The notes under the pieces were generated by a model. That model made no database searches and was not told the DNA's origin. It saw only the letters and a program-made list of their open reading frames with translations. Shown piece after piece: positions 55,371 to 64,000 of a DNA stretch of 64,000 bases (positions are counted from its first letter, which is position 1; every line of letters begins with the position of its first letter). Position numbers and translations under genes: made by a program. Source of the DNA: Aquarana catesbeiana (taxonomy: Eukaryota; Chordata; Amphibia; Anura; Ranidae); assembly GCF_042186555.1 (NCBI RefSeq), contig NC_133329.1, forward strand, positions 188,887,206 to 188,951,205, in the 5' to 3' direction.

Positions 55371-56095
55371 TCCTGCCCCCCCTGCAGCCTCTGACCTCCT
55401 GCCCCCCCTGCAGCCTCTGACCTCCTGCCCCCACTGCAGCCTCTGACCTCCTGCCCCCCTGCAGCCTCTGACCTCCTGTCCCCCCCTGCAGCCTCTGACC
55501 TCCTGCCCCCCCTGCAGCCTCTGACCTCCTGCCCCCACTGCAGCCTCTGACCTCCTGCCCCCACTGCAGCCTCTGACCTCCTGCCCCCACTGCAGCCTCT
55601 GACCTCCTGCCCCCCCTGCAGCCTCTGACCTCTTGTCCCCCCCTGCAGCCTCTGACCTCCTGCCCCCCCTGCAGCCTCTGACCTCCTGCCCCCACTGCAG
55701 CCTCTGACCTCCTGCCCCCCCTGCAGCCTCTGACCTCCTGCCCCCCCTGCAGCCTCTGACCTCCTGCCCCCACTGCAGCCTCTGACCTCCTGCCCCCACT
55801 GCAGCCTCTGACCTCCTGCCCCCCTGCAGCCTCTGACCTTCTGTCCCCCCCGCAGCCTCTGACCTCCTGCCCCCCCCTGCAGCCTCTGACCTCCTGTCCC
55901 CCCCTGCAGCCTCTGACCTCCTGTCCCCCCCTGCAGCCTCTGACCTCCTGTCCCCCCCCTGCAGCCTTTGACCTCCTGTCCCCCCCCTGCAGCCTCTGAC
56001 CTCCTGTCCCCCCCCTGCAGCCTCTGACCTCCTGTCCCCCCCCTGCAGCCTCTGACCTCCTGTCCCCCCCCTGCAGCCTCTGACCTCCTGTCACC
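55371..56095. repeat. ~24-bp minisatellite, about 30 copies
   Basis: The unit cctgcagcctctgacctcct + gcccc varies by C-run length (24-27 bp). The minus strand is open through most of it, giving frames rich in QEVRGCRGG; these are artefacts. Confidence 0.95.
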
Positions 56096-56106
56096 CCCCC
56101 CTCCGC

Positions 56107-56450
56107 AGCCTCTGACTTCCCCTGTACCATCGGCAGCCTCTGGCCTCCCCTGTACCATCGGCAGCCTCTGACCTCCCCTGTACCATCGGCAGCCTCTGAC
56201 CTCCCCTGTACCATCGGCAGCCTCTGACCTCCCCTGTACCATCGGCAGCCTCTGACCTCCCCTGTACCATCGGCAGCCTCTGACCTCCCCTGTACCATCG
56301 GCAGCCTCTGACCTCCCCTGTACCATCGGCAGCCTCTGACCTCCCCTGTACCATCGGCAGCATCTGACCTCCCCTGTACCATCGGCAGCCTCTGACCTCC
56401 CCTGTACCATCCGCAGCCTCTGACCTCTCCTGTACCATCCGCAGCCTCTG
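56107..56450. repeat. 28-bp minisatellite, about 12 copies
   Basis: The unit atcggcagcctctgacctcc + cctgtacc shares the gcagcctctgacctcc core with the preceding array, so it is probably derived from it by capture of a tgtaccatcg segment. Confidence 0.95.
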
Positions 56451-56689
56451 ACCATCTATTGTCTTATATCACGTCTGCAGTCTGGAGTGGAGTCAACAGT
56501 GGGAGTGCCTCAGGGATGGGGGTCATGGGAGAAGTCAGACATGTATGGACTGTGGAGAGGAAACTATGGGATAAAACCAGAGCCACCGAGCTGGAGCCGA
56601 CTGACTGAGCCCTGCATGGTGCACCTGAGAGGAGGTCAGTGACAGCGCCGCCAGGTCAGCCTGAGAGGGGGGGTCAATACAATATTGTA

Positions 56690-57030
56690 AGGGGGCACTG
56701 ATATAAAGGTTTACCCCTTATATCAGTAAACCCCCTTACTTTAGTGTTTTCTTTCTGCGGAAGGTGGTCTCTGGTCACCAGAGTCCTCCCCACATTCCCA
56801 GAGTTCCCCTTTACATCATAGTCTGCAGGATTCCACCTTACAGTGCAAGGGGGAACTCTGATGTAAAGAGGAATGCAGAGGACTCTGATATAAGTGGGGT
56901 CTCTGGTCACCAGTGCCCCCCTTTTATATCAGAGTTACCGCTTAGATAATGATCTGCAATGTTCCCCTTTATGTCAGAGTTCCCTTGCACTGTAAAGGGG
57001 AATCCTCCTGATATATGGGGGAACTCTGTG
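56690..57030. repeat. Cluster of inverted repeats
   Basis: actgatataaagg...ccccttatatcagt (about 56696-56727) forms a hairpin. tctggtcaccaga (two copies, one at about 56768) is itself a palindrome. Alternating gaactctgat and atcagagttc segments allow several alternative stems. Confidence 0.75.
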
Positions 57031-57429
57031 TTGGGTTATATTAATCTGACTTTCATGTAAATGGAGAAATATGGTTTTTGACTTTTGTTTAACTTAACAC
57101 ATTGCTAATAGCAGTTTATAGCTTAAATATTGATATTTGCACTGAAAACTGCCATTTACGGCACCTTTTTTTTGCAGTGTCAATAAAAAATGTGCCAGTA
57201 AATGGCATGATTTTTGCCTTGAAAAAAATTGCTGCTGTTTGTAAATTCCATGTCTCTCTTATCTATATATAATACACTCTTCAAATGTGCTTTAAAATGC
57301 ATGGTTTTCCCTTTTGTGAACAAGAAAATAATGACGTTATGCATTTGGGCTGGTATAAAAATACTATGGGGCTGGTATGAAATTATTTCCAGGGCTGGTT
57401 TTTATTCCCAGTCCGGCCCTGTGCGCCAA

Positions 57430-58860
57430 GCACGGTGGGCGCTATTCATTTCCAGATTTCATTTCACATCACCTACCGGCCAGGATCAAAGAACATCAAG
57501 CCTGACGCTCTCTCTCGGATGTACGATGACCCCAAGGAAACTTCAGTCCCGGACACCATTTTATCTGAGGGCAACTTTCTGCTTTTCCAGACAGACCTGA
57601 TGTCCGGTTTAAAACAAGCGTCAGAGGGGGTGTCCGGTCCACCAGGATCAGCCCTGATACCCAAGGATGGATGCTTTGGAAGGACAGCAAAATTTTTGTG
57701 CCAAAAAGGTGCTGGACAAAAGTACTGAGCTTGTGTCACGACCACCCGCTGGCCGGACATTTTGGGGTTCACAAGACTCTTGAACTAATCCAGCGCATGT
57801 TTTTGGTGTCCGAAGCTTGAGAAAGATTGTAAGGACTATGTCAAGTCATGTGTCATCTGTACCCAAAGCAAGTCTGCCAGGACCAAGTCCTGGGGTCTCC
57901 TCAGACCACTACATATTCCTGACAGACCCTGGAGCATGATTGCCATGGACTTTGATCTACCCCCTTCTGAAAGACATACGGCTATCTTTGTAGTGGTCGA
58001 CCGTTTGTCCAAAATGGCACACTTCACACCCCTAAAGAATACGCCTTCTGCTTTGGAAACCGCTCAGGTGTTCGTCAGGGAGATCGTAAGGCTGCATGGG
58101 GTACCAACAAACATTGTATCTGACAAGGGAGTCCAGTTCACCTCCCACTTCTGGAGATCACTATGCCAAATCCTGAAAATTGAACTTTCCTTGTCATCTG
58201 CTTTCCACCCCCGGACTAATGGACAAACGGAGAGGACGAACCTCTTCCTAACATTATCCCGGAATCTCCAGTTCCAGCAGTGCAAAGCACTGTCAAGTTC
58301 CTGGGTCACAACAACAAGTTGTTGCAAGAAGCTATGGCCAAAGCGCAGGCAACCAACAAGAGGCTTTACGACAGGAAGAGAAGAGGTGAATTACGTCTCC
58401 AACCAGGTGATCAGGTGTGGTTATCTACCACCAACCTCAAGATGGCTTGACCTTCAAAGAAGCTGGCACCCAGATTGATTGGCCCTTTCCCAGTTAAAAG
58501 TAAATTGAATGAGGTCTCCTATGAACTTACCTTGCCCGATTCGCTCAAAGTGCACCCAGTGTTTCACCTGTCTCTGCTTAAACCCACAGTACATGACCCC
58601 TTCCCGGACAGAGGATCGGGGCCACCCGAACCCGTTATTGATAAGGACGAGGAATATGAGGTGGAGGCTGTCGTAGACTGCAGGAGGAGAGGTAACCAAC
58701 TTCAATATTTAATCAAGTGGAAGGGATATGGACCAGAGGAGAACTCATGGGAACCTAAGCAAAATGTGCATGCCCAAGAACTGATCCAGGCCTTCTCCCG
58801 CAGACATCCTCAGAAAAGAGCTCTTTTGGGCACCCGGAGGTTTCCCTTAAGGGGGGGGGC
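57430..58860 (+). pseudogene. pol: Gypsy-2 RNase H end, integrase and chromodomain
   Basis: After the hAT, RNase H ends with RPGSKNIKPDALSRMY (about 57480-57520). The integrase zinc region (GHFGVHKTLELIQRMF, CVICTQSKSARTK) contains frame breaks. The core frame 57936-58478 has MDFD (Asp5), VSDKG (Asp63) and QTERTN (Glu99), a D-x35-E spacing, then a frameshift or deletion near 58260-58470. The next frame begins MIGPFPVKSKLNEVSYEL and carries a chromodomain at its residues 60-108 (EYEVEAVVDCRR, YLIKWKGYGPEENSWEP) with the expected aromatic residues. The chromodomain would steer integration to marked chromatin. Pol runs to the polypurine tract. Confidence 0.93.
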
Positions 58861-58862
58861 AA
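58846..58862 (+). promoter_or_regulatory. Gypsy-2 polypurine tract
   Basis: taagggggggggcaa directly before the 3' LTR start TGTCATGG; the plus-strand primer site. Confidence 0.8.
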
Positions 58863-59700
58863 TGTCATGGACATACTACTTCCAGACCTGCAACAGGGCT
58901 CAGGCGCATCCCCGTCAACAGGTCTCCAGTAGCGAACGGACGTGCGCCAATGCGCATGCGCGAGCACACCGATCGCGGAGATTGTGCGCGCACGCACAGT
59001 GACGCGGCTTTGGTGGCCAGTGGCCTTTAAGAGGGGCTCCCACCGTTCAGCTCTTGCTGTCTGATCTGCAGCTTCCCCTGTGATCTGTTCCTGTAACCTG
59101 CATCCGATTACCTTCCGACCTGGCTCTCTAACTACGCTGTTGTCTCCAATCCTGAACCTTGGCTTTCCTTGACCCTGATCCTGTTTACCTGCCTGCCTGA
59201 TCTCCTGCTACCAGAACCAGCCTGAACTTGACCATCCCTTGCCTGCCGATTCTGTTTGAACTGATCCACTGTGTATGACCCGTCTTGTCTGACCTTGCTT
59301 CTGCCTGCTGTGCGCACCCTTGTGCGCTTGTTGCTTCTTGGCACACCTGCAGCCTGCTGACCTGCATCCAGCTTACCTGCATCCTGCTGACCTGCATCCA
59401 GCTTACCTGCAGCCTGCTGACCTGCATCCAGCTCACCTGCAGCCTGCTGACCTGCATCCAGCGTACCTGTACCCTGCTGACCTGCATCCAGCTTACCTGC
59501 ACCCTGCTGACCTGCATCCAGCACTCCAGCCAGTTCCAGCGCCTCCCAGTGGTCATCATCTCCAGTTCCAGAGAATTCACCAGGCACTCTTACCCCACTG
59601 TGCTTCTACGGTCACTGTCCTCAACTCCAGTGACCCAGGAACCAGGGCTGTACGAGAGGTCTCCCTCTGCATGTCGGGCTCACATACGAGGTACGTGTCA
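58863..59700 (+). repeat. Gypsy-2 3' LTR
   Basis: 838 bp, TGTCATGG...GTACGTGTCA, matching the 5' LTR throughout, with six copies of the 30-bp repeat (59350-59530). It is followed by the TSD gttcc at 59701-59705 and L1-2 5' UTR. Confidence 0.93.
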
Positions 59701-59705
59701 GTTCC

Positions 59706-60268
59706 ACTGTGGCCTATTGGCGCATGCTGCACTTGTTTACAGTCCCCTTCAAGGATGCTGTCACTGGGGTAGGAGTGCGGGACAGCCAATTTGCCCGCAG
59801 ATCGCAGCACCCGGCCGAGGAAGGATACAGCAGGCCTAGTAGACCTCAAGATAGCGGCGGGCCACGGATGAGAAGGGCCGGCCGCTCGGGACCTTCCAGA
59901 AACCACTTATGCTGATCACCTAATCAACCCCCTCCGGAGATGCTGCTACAGGTGGGTCAGCGTGTGGCGTCCGCCCGTCCCACGATCACGGTACCTGAGC
60001 GCAGAGGGATCCGGAGGCTCCGCAGGCCTCAAAATGGCGGCCGGTCCCAGATTTATGGAGAGGGCTGCGGGCCGTGTAACTCCTTAATCAGTCGGCCGTG
60101 CTCCAAGATTTAGGCTGGGGTCGAGGCAGGGGTTGCCCAGGGACAGATAGGATGGTATTTGAGGCTCACCAGGGTGTAGGTTAAGCAGGATGGCTGCGGA
60201 TTGTTGACAGGATGAGCGGAGCACTTCTCCAGCGTGTCCTCCTCAGCTCATATCCCGACACGCCCCTC
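59706..60268 (-). promoter_or_regulatory. L1-2 5' UTR, outer part
   Basis: A GC-rich segment with no LTR or gypsy similarity. Together with 43556-43692 it makes a ~700-bp 5' UTR ahead of ORF1. LINE 5' UTRs hold the internal promoter, so this would be the promoter-bearing part. Short plus-strand frames across it have no domain. Confidence 0.6.
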
Positions 60269-60323
60269 CAACCCATGATACTTTTACCTTCTTTTAGGCG
60301 TGTGTATTTATGCATGTGTACAG

Positions 60324-60913
60324 TGTCACAGATCAGCTGCAAAGCTGATCTGTGTCTTACCTTTGCTGCTGTAGGTCGGCTGGCACCTGTTGTTCCACTA
60401 GCTTGTGTTCAGCTCTGGCTGCATTCTGCAGCTATGGGTGTCGCCGGCTTCACCTGTTGCTTAATGTATCATTCCTTTCTGCTACTTCCTGTCCAGCCCC
60501 CCATGTGCTTCTCTATTTAAATTCCTCTCAGACCAGTTTCTGGTTGCTTGAGCAACGCTTGTCTCTGAGCTCCCTTCGTGTAGCCTGTTTTAACCTGACC
60601 TCTCAAGAACTGATCTCTTGTGTACCGACTCAGCTAGTCCTCTTGATTACGTTGTCTGCTGCCCACCCTGACCTTGGCTTGGTATCCGGCTCTCCTTTGC
60701 TTCATCCATCCATCCATCCATCCTTGTCTGAAATTGTCTTCTGGTACTCCCCTAGCAAGCAGGGTGAACCCGGGGTCATGACCTGGGGTCAGCATGCAGC
60801 TAAGCCCAAACCCTCGTGAGGGGGTCCCTGGCAGAATACCGGCTGGCCCTTAGACTCCATGCCCTGGGGGATCCCGTGTCACCTGCTCGCCTGTGGGCTC
60901 ACTGTAGTAGTAC
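60324..60913 (+). repeat. Gypsy-type LTR fragment
   Basis: It starts TGTCACAGATCAG and follows the same layout as the solo LTR at 19331 (ctatttaa box, later ccctggggg and cttagactccatgccctggg blocks). It ends where the ERV-2 LTR begins at 60914, so the right part is cut. A catc microsatellite (about five units) lies at 60703-60724. Confidence 0.65.
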
Positions 60914-61616
60914 TGTCCGGGAAAATCTAAGCTTCTCCCTATAAGCATATAATTTCTTTGCGCTTAAAAGCACAAAAAGCTCTCTTATATAATGCCGGGA
61001 AAGCGCGCCTTTCTTTCTCTCCAAGTAACACAAACAGACGTTGGTATCACTTCAAGCTCCATGTAAAATCCTGAGCCAAATAGCCAAGTGGCTTTTATTT
61101 ATACTAAACACATGGATAACAAAAGAGGCTGCTGACTTCAGAATCAGCCAATCAGACACTTGTATTCATTCAAAAGAACCAATGACACACATGCATATAA
61201 TCAAATATAAAAACAGTAGTGACGTGTGCAGACGGTGGTGTGCAAAACCATGCAGCAAGCACATGGCTTTGAACACAACCGTGTGCACATTCCCACTGCT
61301 ACCAGTGATGCGAGCCATACTATACCATGGCCCAGTAGGCCATAATATTGTATGGTTATACTATGGTTCCCAAAGTATGCAAACTTGTTTACTTAGGAGT
61401 TGCAATGTGGTCGCCATGGAGTGGCCAGTTCCTTGGAGAGACATAAACAAACATCCTTAAAAAAGCAAACAGATCTGCCGTGTCCACGGGAAGGTTTCCG
61501 CATCCAATGGTCTTCCACCAGCATCTGTATGTGCGAATACCCTCAAACGAGAGTATTGCAGCAAAACAGACACTGGGGGCATCTGACAACATGCATAAAT
61601 AAAATTTTCCACAACA
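60914..61616 (-). repeat. ERV-2 3' LTR
   Basis: 703 bp. On the minus strand it starts TGTTGTGGAAAATTTT and ends GATTTTCCCGGACA, so the ends are inverted repeats. A minus-strand AATAAA lies near 61098. The polypurine tract adjoins it at 61617. Confidence 0.88.
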
Positions 61617-61634
61617 GCTCCTCCTCTTTGTCAT
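61617..61634 (-). promoter_or_regulatory. ERV-2 polypurine tract
   Basis: Minus strand gacaaagaggaggagc ends exactly at the LTR start. Confidence 0.85.
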
Positions 61635-61772
61635 ATCCTCCCATGTGTCCCTCGATGAATCTTGATCTTCTTCTTACACCTGGAAATGTATCAATCCTTA
61701 CAGTCCATATGAGTCCATAAAAAAAGGAAAATGCGGCTTGACTTGTAGATTCTATTCTTCAGGAGGAATGAC

Positions 61773-62363
61773 TTATAAGGAGGACACGACCTGGTGATCT
61801 GTAGTAATCGCTGGTAGGTCTGGGATCCTCTGTGTCTCGTACGTGGCGGGGCGTCTCATCTCGGTGAGGAAGATGTGGTCATCTGCTCGGGCTCTGGTCA
61901 CTTGTCCAATCAGGCAACAGGAACACCTCATCACGACATATAGAAGGAATAGAAATAAAAACAACATGAGTATATATACCCCTACTTCCTTCAACCATGA
62001 TCCGATGGAAAATAAAAAATCCCCCAAGTTTCCCAAACCCTTAAAACGATTCCAACCTTCACCAGCTATAGCTCTGGCTTTCCCTTGCAGGGCTCTAACT
62101 TTATCCATATGGGCCTGAACTTTGTCACTGGTATCCTCAATCCAGGTACAACAGTCTTTACCTATGAATTCACAGAAACCCCCCTTGGATGCCAACAGAT
62201 AATCAAGGACCATCTTTTCCTGCAAGAGAAGGGTCTTGATCTGACGTTGTTCCTGTGAAATTCCCCTTACAGCCTCTACGGTTTCATTGAATATCCCATC
62301 CACAACGGATGAGAAATTGTTCAATCGTTTCATACCCATATTGGTTTTGTGAGGGAGGGGCAA
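61773..62363 (-). pseudogene. env: ERV-2 Env transmembrane subunit
   Basis: An open frame of 196 codons without its natural start. It contains a helical region (residues 20-60), the disulfide-loop motif C-x6-CC (Cys64, Cys71, Cys72), a second helix and a single hydrophobic membrane span at about residues 127-145, followed by a cytoplasmic tail rich in basic and polar residues. In retroviruses this subunit drives membrane fusion. Here the fusion-peptide side is joined abnormally to upstream sequence because of the surface-subunit deletion, so no functional envelope is encoded. Confidence 0.9.
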
Positions 62364-62417
62364 AAGCCAGAGCTAATGTTAAAACTATAACTAATTTTAC
62401 CCTCTAGGAATGTATCA

Positions 62418-62675
62418 TTAAGTTCTATTGACAAGTGTCTGTTTGGTGTCTTTGATTTTTCTCATGCCGATACGGACATCATATATAGCATGTACTGCTG
62501 CCATTGCTGGGGCATCAAGGCTTGGTGGGGGTTTGGAGCATACCCAGCAGTTGGTTCTGTTCGCCATTTTTGCCAGATGGAGGTGCATTTTAAACAATAA
62601 ATTGGGATGCTTTTCATCGTTACACTTGCTAAAATACACTAAACTAAAAATATAAATAAAAAAGATACTCCTCAT
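62418..62675 (-). pseudogene. env: ERV-2 Env surface subunit N-terminus
   Basis: An 85-codon frame with a hydrophobic signal-peptide-like start (residues 3-15) and an NCWVC motif at about residues 42-46. That motif matches the CxxC motif of gamma-type surface subunits that pairs with the transmembrane subunit. It stops at 62418, and only about 55 bp separate it from the transmembrane frame. The bulk of the surface subunit, including the receptor-binding part, is therefore gone. Confidence 0.8.
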
Positions 62676-63615
62676 TCTTTGGTGTAGTTGAGCAGCTTCT
62701 TGCAGTGGCTGGCGTGGATCCAGTTGTCCCGTTCTTCAAGCTTTAGAGAGGTCGGCGTGGTCAGCTGAACCTGGAATGGCCCGAGGTATCTCGACTCTAG
62801 TCCTGTCCTCTGGTGTTTCTTTACCACGACCCAGTGACCTGGTTGGATAGAGTGTAAACCGGTTATGGAGTCAGGGTCTGAAAGGAACTCATGGACCCTG
62901 TGATGGATTTTTTGGAGCTCACGTTGCAGTGACTGCACATACCCCGTCAGCTGAGAATGTAAAGATGACAGCTGTTGAGGAAAGTACAACCCTGTTTTTG
63001 GTTGGCTATAGGGAGACATTCGGGCCATGGTTTTCCTGTGTCAGCTATTATTTTTGAGATTTTGTTTTTAAGTATTCCATTCAATCTTTCAACCTTACCA
63101 CTACTTTGGGGGTGATAAGGGGTGTGTAATCCCTGATTGATATGGAGGGCTTTACATACTTCCGCAAATATCTGACCAGTGAAGTGGGAGCCTTGATCCG
63201 ACTCGATCGTTTCAGGTAGGCCCCAGCGACACACCATTTCGGACAGGATTTTCTTGGCTGTGGTGGTGGCGTTAGCTTTCTGAACCGGCCATGCCTCTGG
63301 CCAACCTGAAAACATATCTACACAAACCAAGACGTGTTCGTACGGCCCACTCCTTGGCAACGTAATGTAGTCTATCTGGATGCGCTGAAATGGATATTCT
63401 GGTCGGGGGGAGTGTCGTTTGGGTACTGATACCATTCTACCTAGGTTGTGCAATGCGCAAACCAAGCAGGCTGCTGCAAAGTTAGCAGCTATGGTAGTAA
63501 ATCCAGGGGCGATCCAATGCTCATCCACCTCATCCACATAACCATCTTTGACTGATGCCCTGGATAATGAGCCGAATGGGCCATCATTGGAAAAAGCGAT
63601 CTTGGTAGACACCAT
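62672..63615 (-). pseudogene. pol: ERV-2 integrase
   Basis: The minus-strand frame from 63615 carries the end of the zinc domain (HWIAPGF, CLVCALHN) and the catalytic core with Asp in QIDYITL, Asp in ESDQGSHF and Glu in GKVERLN. The frame breaks near 63030-62950. The C-terminal domain (GHWVVVKKHQRTG, RYLGPFQV) is open at 62672-63028 and overlaps the env start by a few bases. It would integrate viral DNA. The His residues of the zinc domain lie in the neighbouring frame, so there is at least one more break near 63560. Confidence 0.9.
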
Positions 63616-64000
63616 TTTATACCAAGACCCCAGATGTCATCTGGACCTCTCATGGCCCCTAGTGCTGTCCATCTCCTCTTTTCCTGAAATTCAGCTTGTG
63701 ACTGTAGTCTCTTAAACTCTTCCAGAGACACATCAGAGGGGATGGCTAGCATCAGGGTTTCCCCGGGAGGGTCCAGAGCACCTTCCTTAGCAGCTCTATC
63801 TGCCAAGGCATTCCCATCAGGCTCCAGAGTCCTATCAGTAGTGTGGGCCTTAACTTTTAGAATGGCTATCTCACGTGGCAGATTGAAAGCAACAAATAAC
63901 CTGTTGATTAACTGCGCATGTTTCACGGGCTTCCCCGAACTAGTCAGAAACCCTCTTGCTTTCCAGGTGGGACCGAAATCATGTGCTATCCCAAAAGCGT
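63489..64000 (-). pseudogene. pol: ERV-2 RNase H end and integrase entry
   Basis: The frame at 63489-63926 contains ILKVKAHTTD, DGNALADRAAKEGAL (the final RNase H Asp block) and a linker, then passes into the HYPGHQSK His pair of the integrase zinc domain before it leaves frame. RNase H continues toward the window edge. Confidence 0.85.

Larger units (their letters stand above)
55056..57421. mobile_element. Non-autonomous hAT element with internal minisatellites, 2.4 kb
   Basis: The ends are CAGGGCCGGACTGG and the complement of CCAGTCCGGCCCTG (right end read cccagtccggccctg), flanked by the exact 8-bp duplication tgcgccaa (55048-55055 and 57422-57429). Gypsy-2 pol closes in order if it is removed. 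Inside are two related minisatellites and a cluster of short inverted repeats. No transposase frame. The first eight bases, CAGGGCCG, equal those of the hAT at 36779. Confidence 0.93.
43693..59700 (+). mobile_element. Chromodomain Ty3/gypsy retrotransposon (gypsy-2), multiply invaded
   Basis: Both LTRs are present (43693-45614 and 58863-59700) and the 5-bp duplication gttcc flanks the element (43688-43692 and 59701-59705). It carries gag, RT, RNase H, integrase and a C-terminal chromodomain, which places it in the chromovirus branch of Ty3/gypsy. It sits in the 5' UTR of L1-2 in the opposite orientation. A solo LTR, a 7-kb hAT and a 2.4-kb hAT lie inside. The zinc-knuckle end of gag and the protease region are missing around the 7-kb hAT. 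All coding blocks are broken. Confidence 0.93.
31195..60268 (-). mobile_element. L1-2 LINE, split by nested insertions
   Basis: On the minus strand a 5' end at 60268 (gaggggcgtgtcggg) leads through a GC-rich 5' UTR, ORF1, ORF2 and a 3' UTR with AATAAA to a poly(A) tail (T-run 31195-31212). The 13-bp sequence caacccatgatac flanks the whole span (31182-31194, 60269-60281), as target-primed insertion makes. LINE sequence occupies 31195-36778, 43416-43692 and 59706-60268. The remainder is a hAT element in ORF1 and a gypsy element in the 5' UTR. Removing both rejoins the LINE in the right order. Confidence 0.9.
60914..64000 (-). mobile_element. Endogenous retrovirus ERV-2 (gamma/epsilon-like), 3' part
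   Basis: On the minus strand, from the right edge inward, the order is RNase H end, integrase, env, polypurine tract and 3' LTR. Env has the C-x6-CC transmembrane motif and integrase has the C-terminal layout seen in gamma- and epsilon-type retroviruses. The 5' LTR, gag and most of pol lie outside the window. Frames are broken and most of the env surface subunit is missing, so it is a defective old copy. It is related to ERV-1 at 28762-31070. Confidence 0.9.

Noticed and set aside
54995..56455. 486-residue minus-strand frame rich in QEVRGCRGG
   Set aside because: It coincides with the 24-bp and 28-bp minisatellites and crosses a hAT border into gypsy-2 pol, so it cannot be one gene.
61773..62363. 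Domesticated, functional retroviral envelope gene
   Set aside because: The frame lacks a signal peptide and surface subunit and sits in an otherwise broken provirus; the intact length alone is weak evidence.

Overview
The window is a repeat-dominated piece of a vertebrate genome, most likely a frog. The evidence is the mix of chromodomain Ty3/gypsy elements, L1/Tx1-like LINEs, piggyBac, many hAT-type elements and a gamma/epsilon-like endogenous retrovirus. Several short repeats also look like ones I remember from ranid frogs (inference from memory, not a search). There are no bacterial features, no CRISPR array, and no rRNA or tRNA gene that I can see. Almost every long open frame belongs to a decayed transposable element or is an artefact of a tandem repeat.

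Layout. 1-6764: a CR1/L2-like RT scrap, a gypsy gag/LTR scrap, a 132-bp hAT MITE, a 3.2-kb composite satellite (2395-5594) in which a palindromic unit recurs four times between 20/27-bp minisatellite arrays, and a PIF/Harbinger-like MITE. 6765-12475: a Ty3/gypsy element (gypsy-1) with a complete 5' LTR, broken gag-pol, an intact-looking integrase frame and a truncated 3' LTR. 12476-18256: a decayed piggyBac element whose transposase (minus strand) has lost its third catalytic Asp; a 312-bp hAT sits inside it. 19331-20062: a solo LTR. 21130-27955: an L1-type LINE on the minus strand (L1-1). 28095-28683: the only stretch that looks like non-transposon coding sequence, with splice-like borders; I do not recognise it. 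28762-31070: a broken endogenous retrovirus (ERV-1).

31182-60281 is a nested stack that can be read from target-site duplications (TSDs). A second LINE (L1-2, minus strand) runs from a poly(A) tail at 31195 to 60268 between copies of a 13-bp TSD. It is split by a 6.6-kb hAT-type element (36779-43407, 8-bp TSD) carrying about 175 copies of a 31-bp repeat, and by a chromodomain gypsy element (gypsy-2, 43693-59700, 5-bp TSD). Gypsy-2 is itself invaded by a solo LTR in its 5' LTR, by a 7-kb transposase-coding hAT (46632 to about 53697) that holds a further 788-bp hAT, and by a 2.4-kb hAT with its own minisatellites (55056-57421). The stack is up to four levels deep.

60324-64000: an LTR fragment interrupted by a second minus-strand retrovirus (ERV-2: 3' LTR, polypurine tract, env with most of the surface subunit missing, integrase, RNase H end) that runs off the right edge.

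No element appears able to move by itself: each coding region that can be followed has stops, frameshifts or missing parts. The most informative signals are the nested TSD record, the minisatellites that have grown inside hAT elements and LTRs, the likely self-priming signal of gypsy-2, and the unidentified exon-like stretch near 28.1-28.7 kb.
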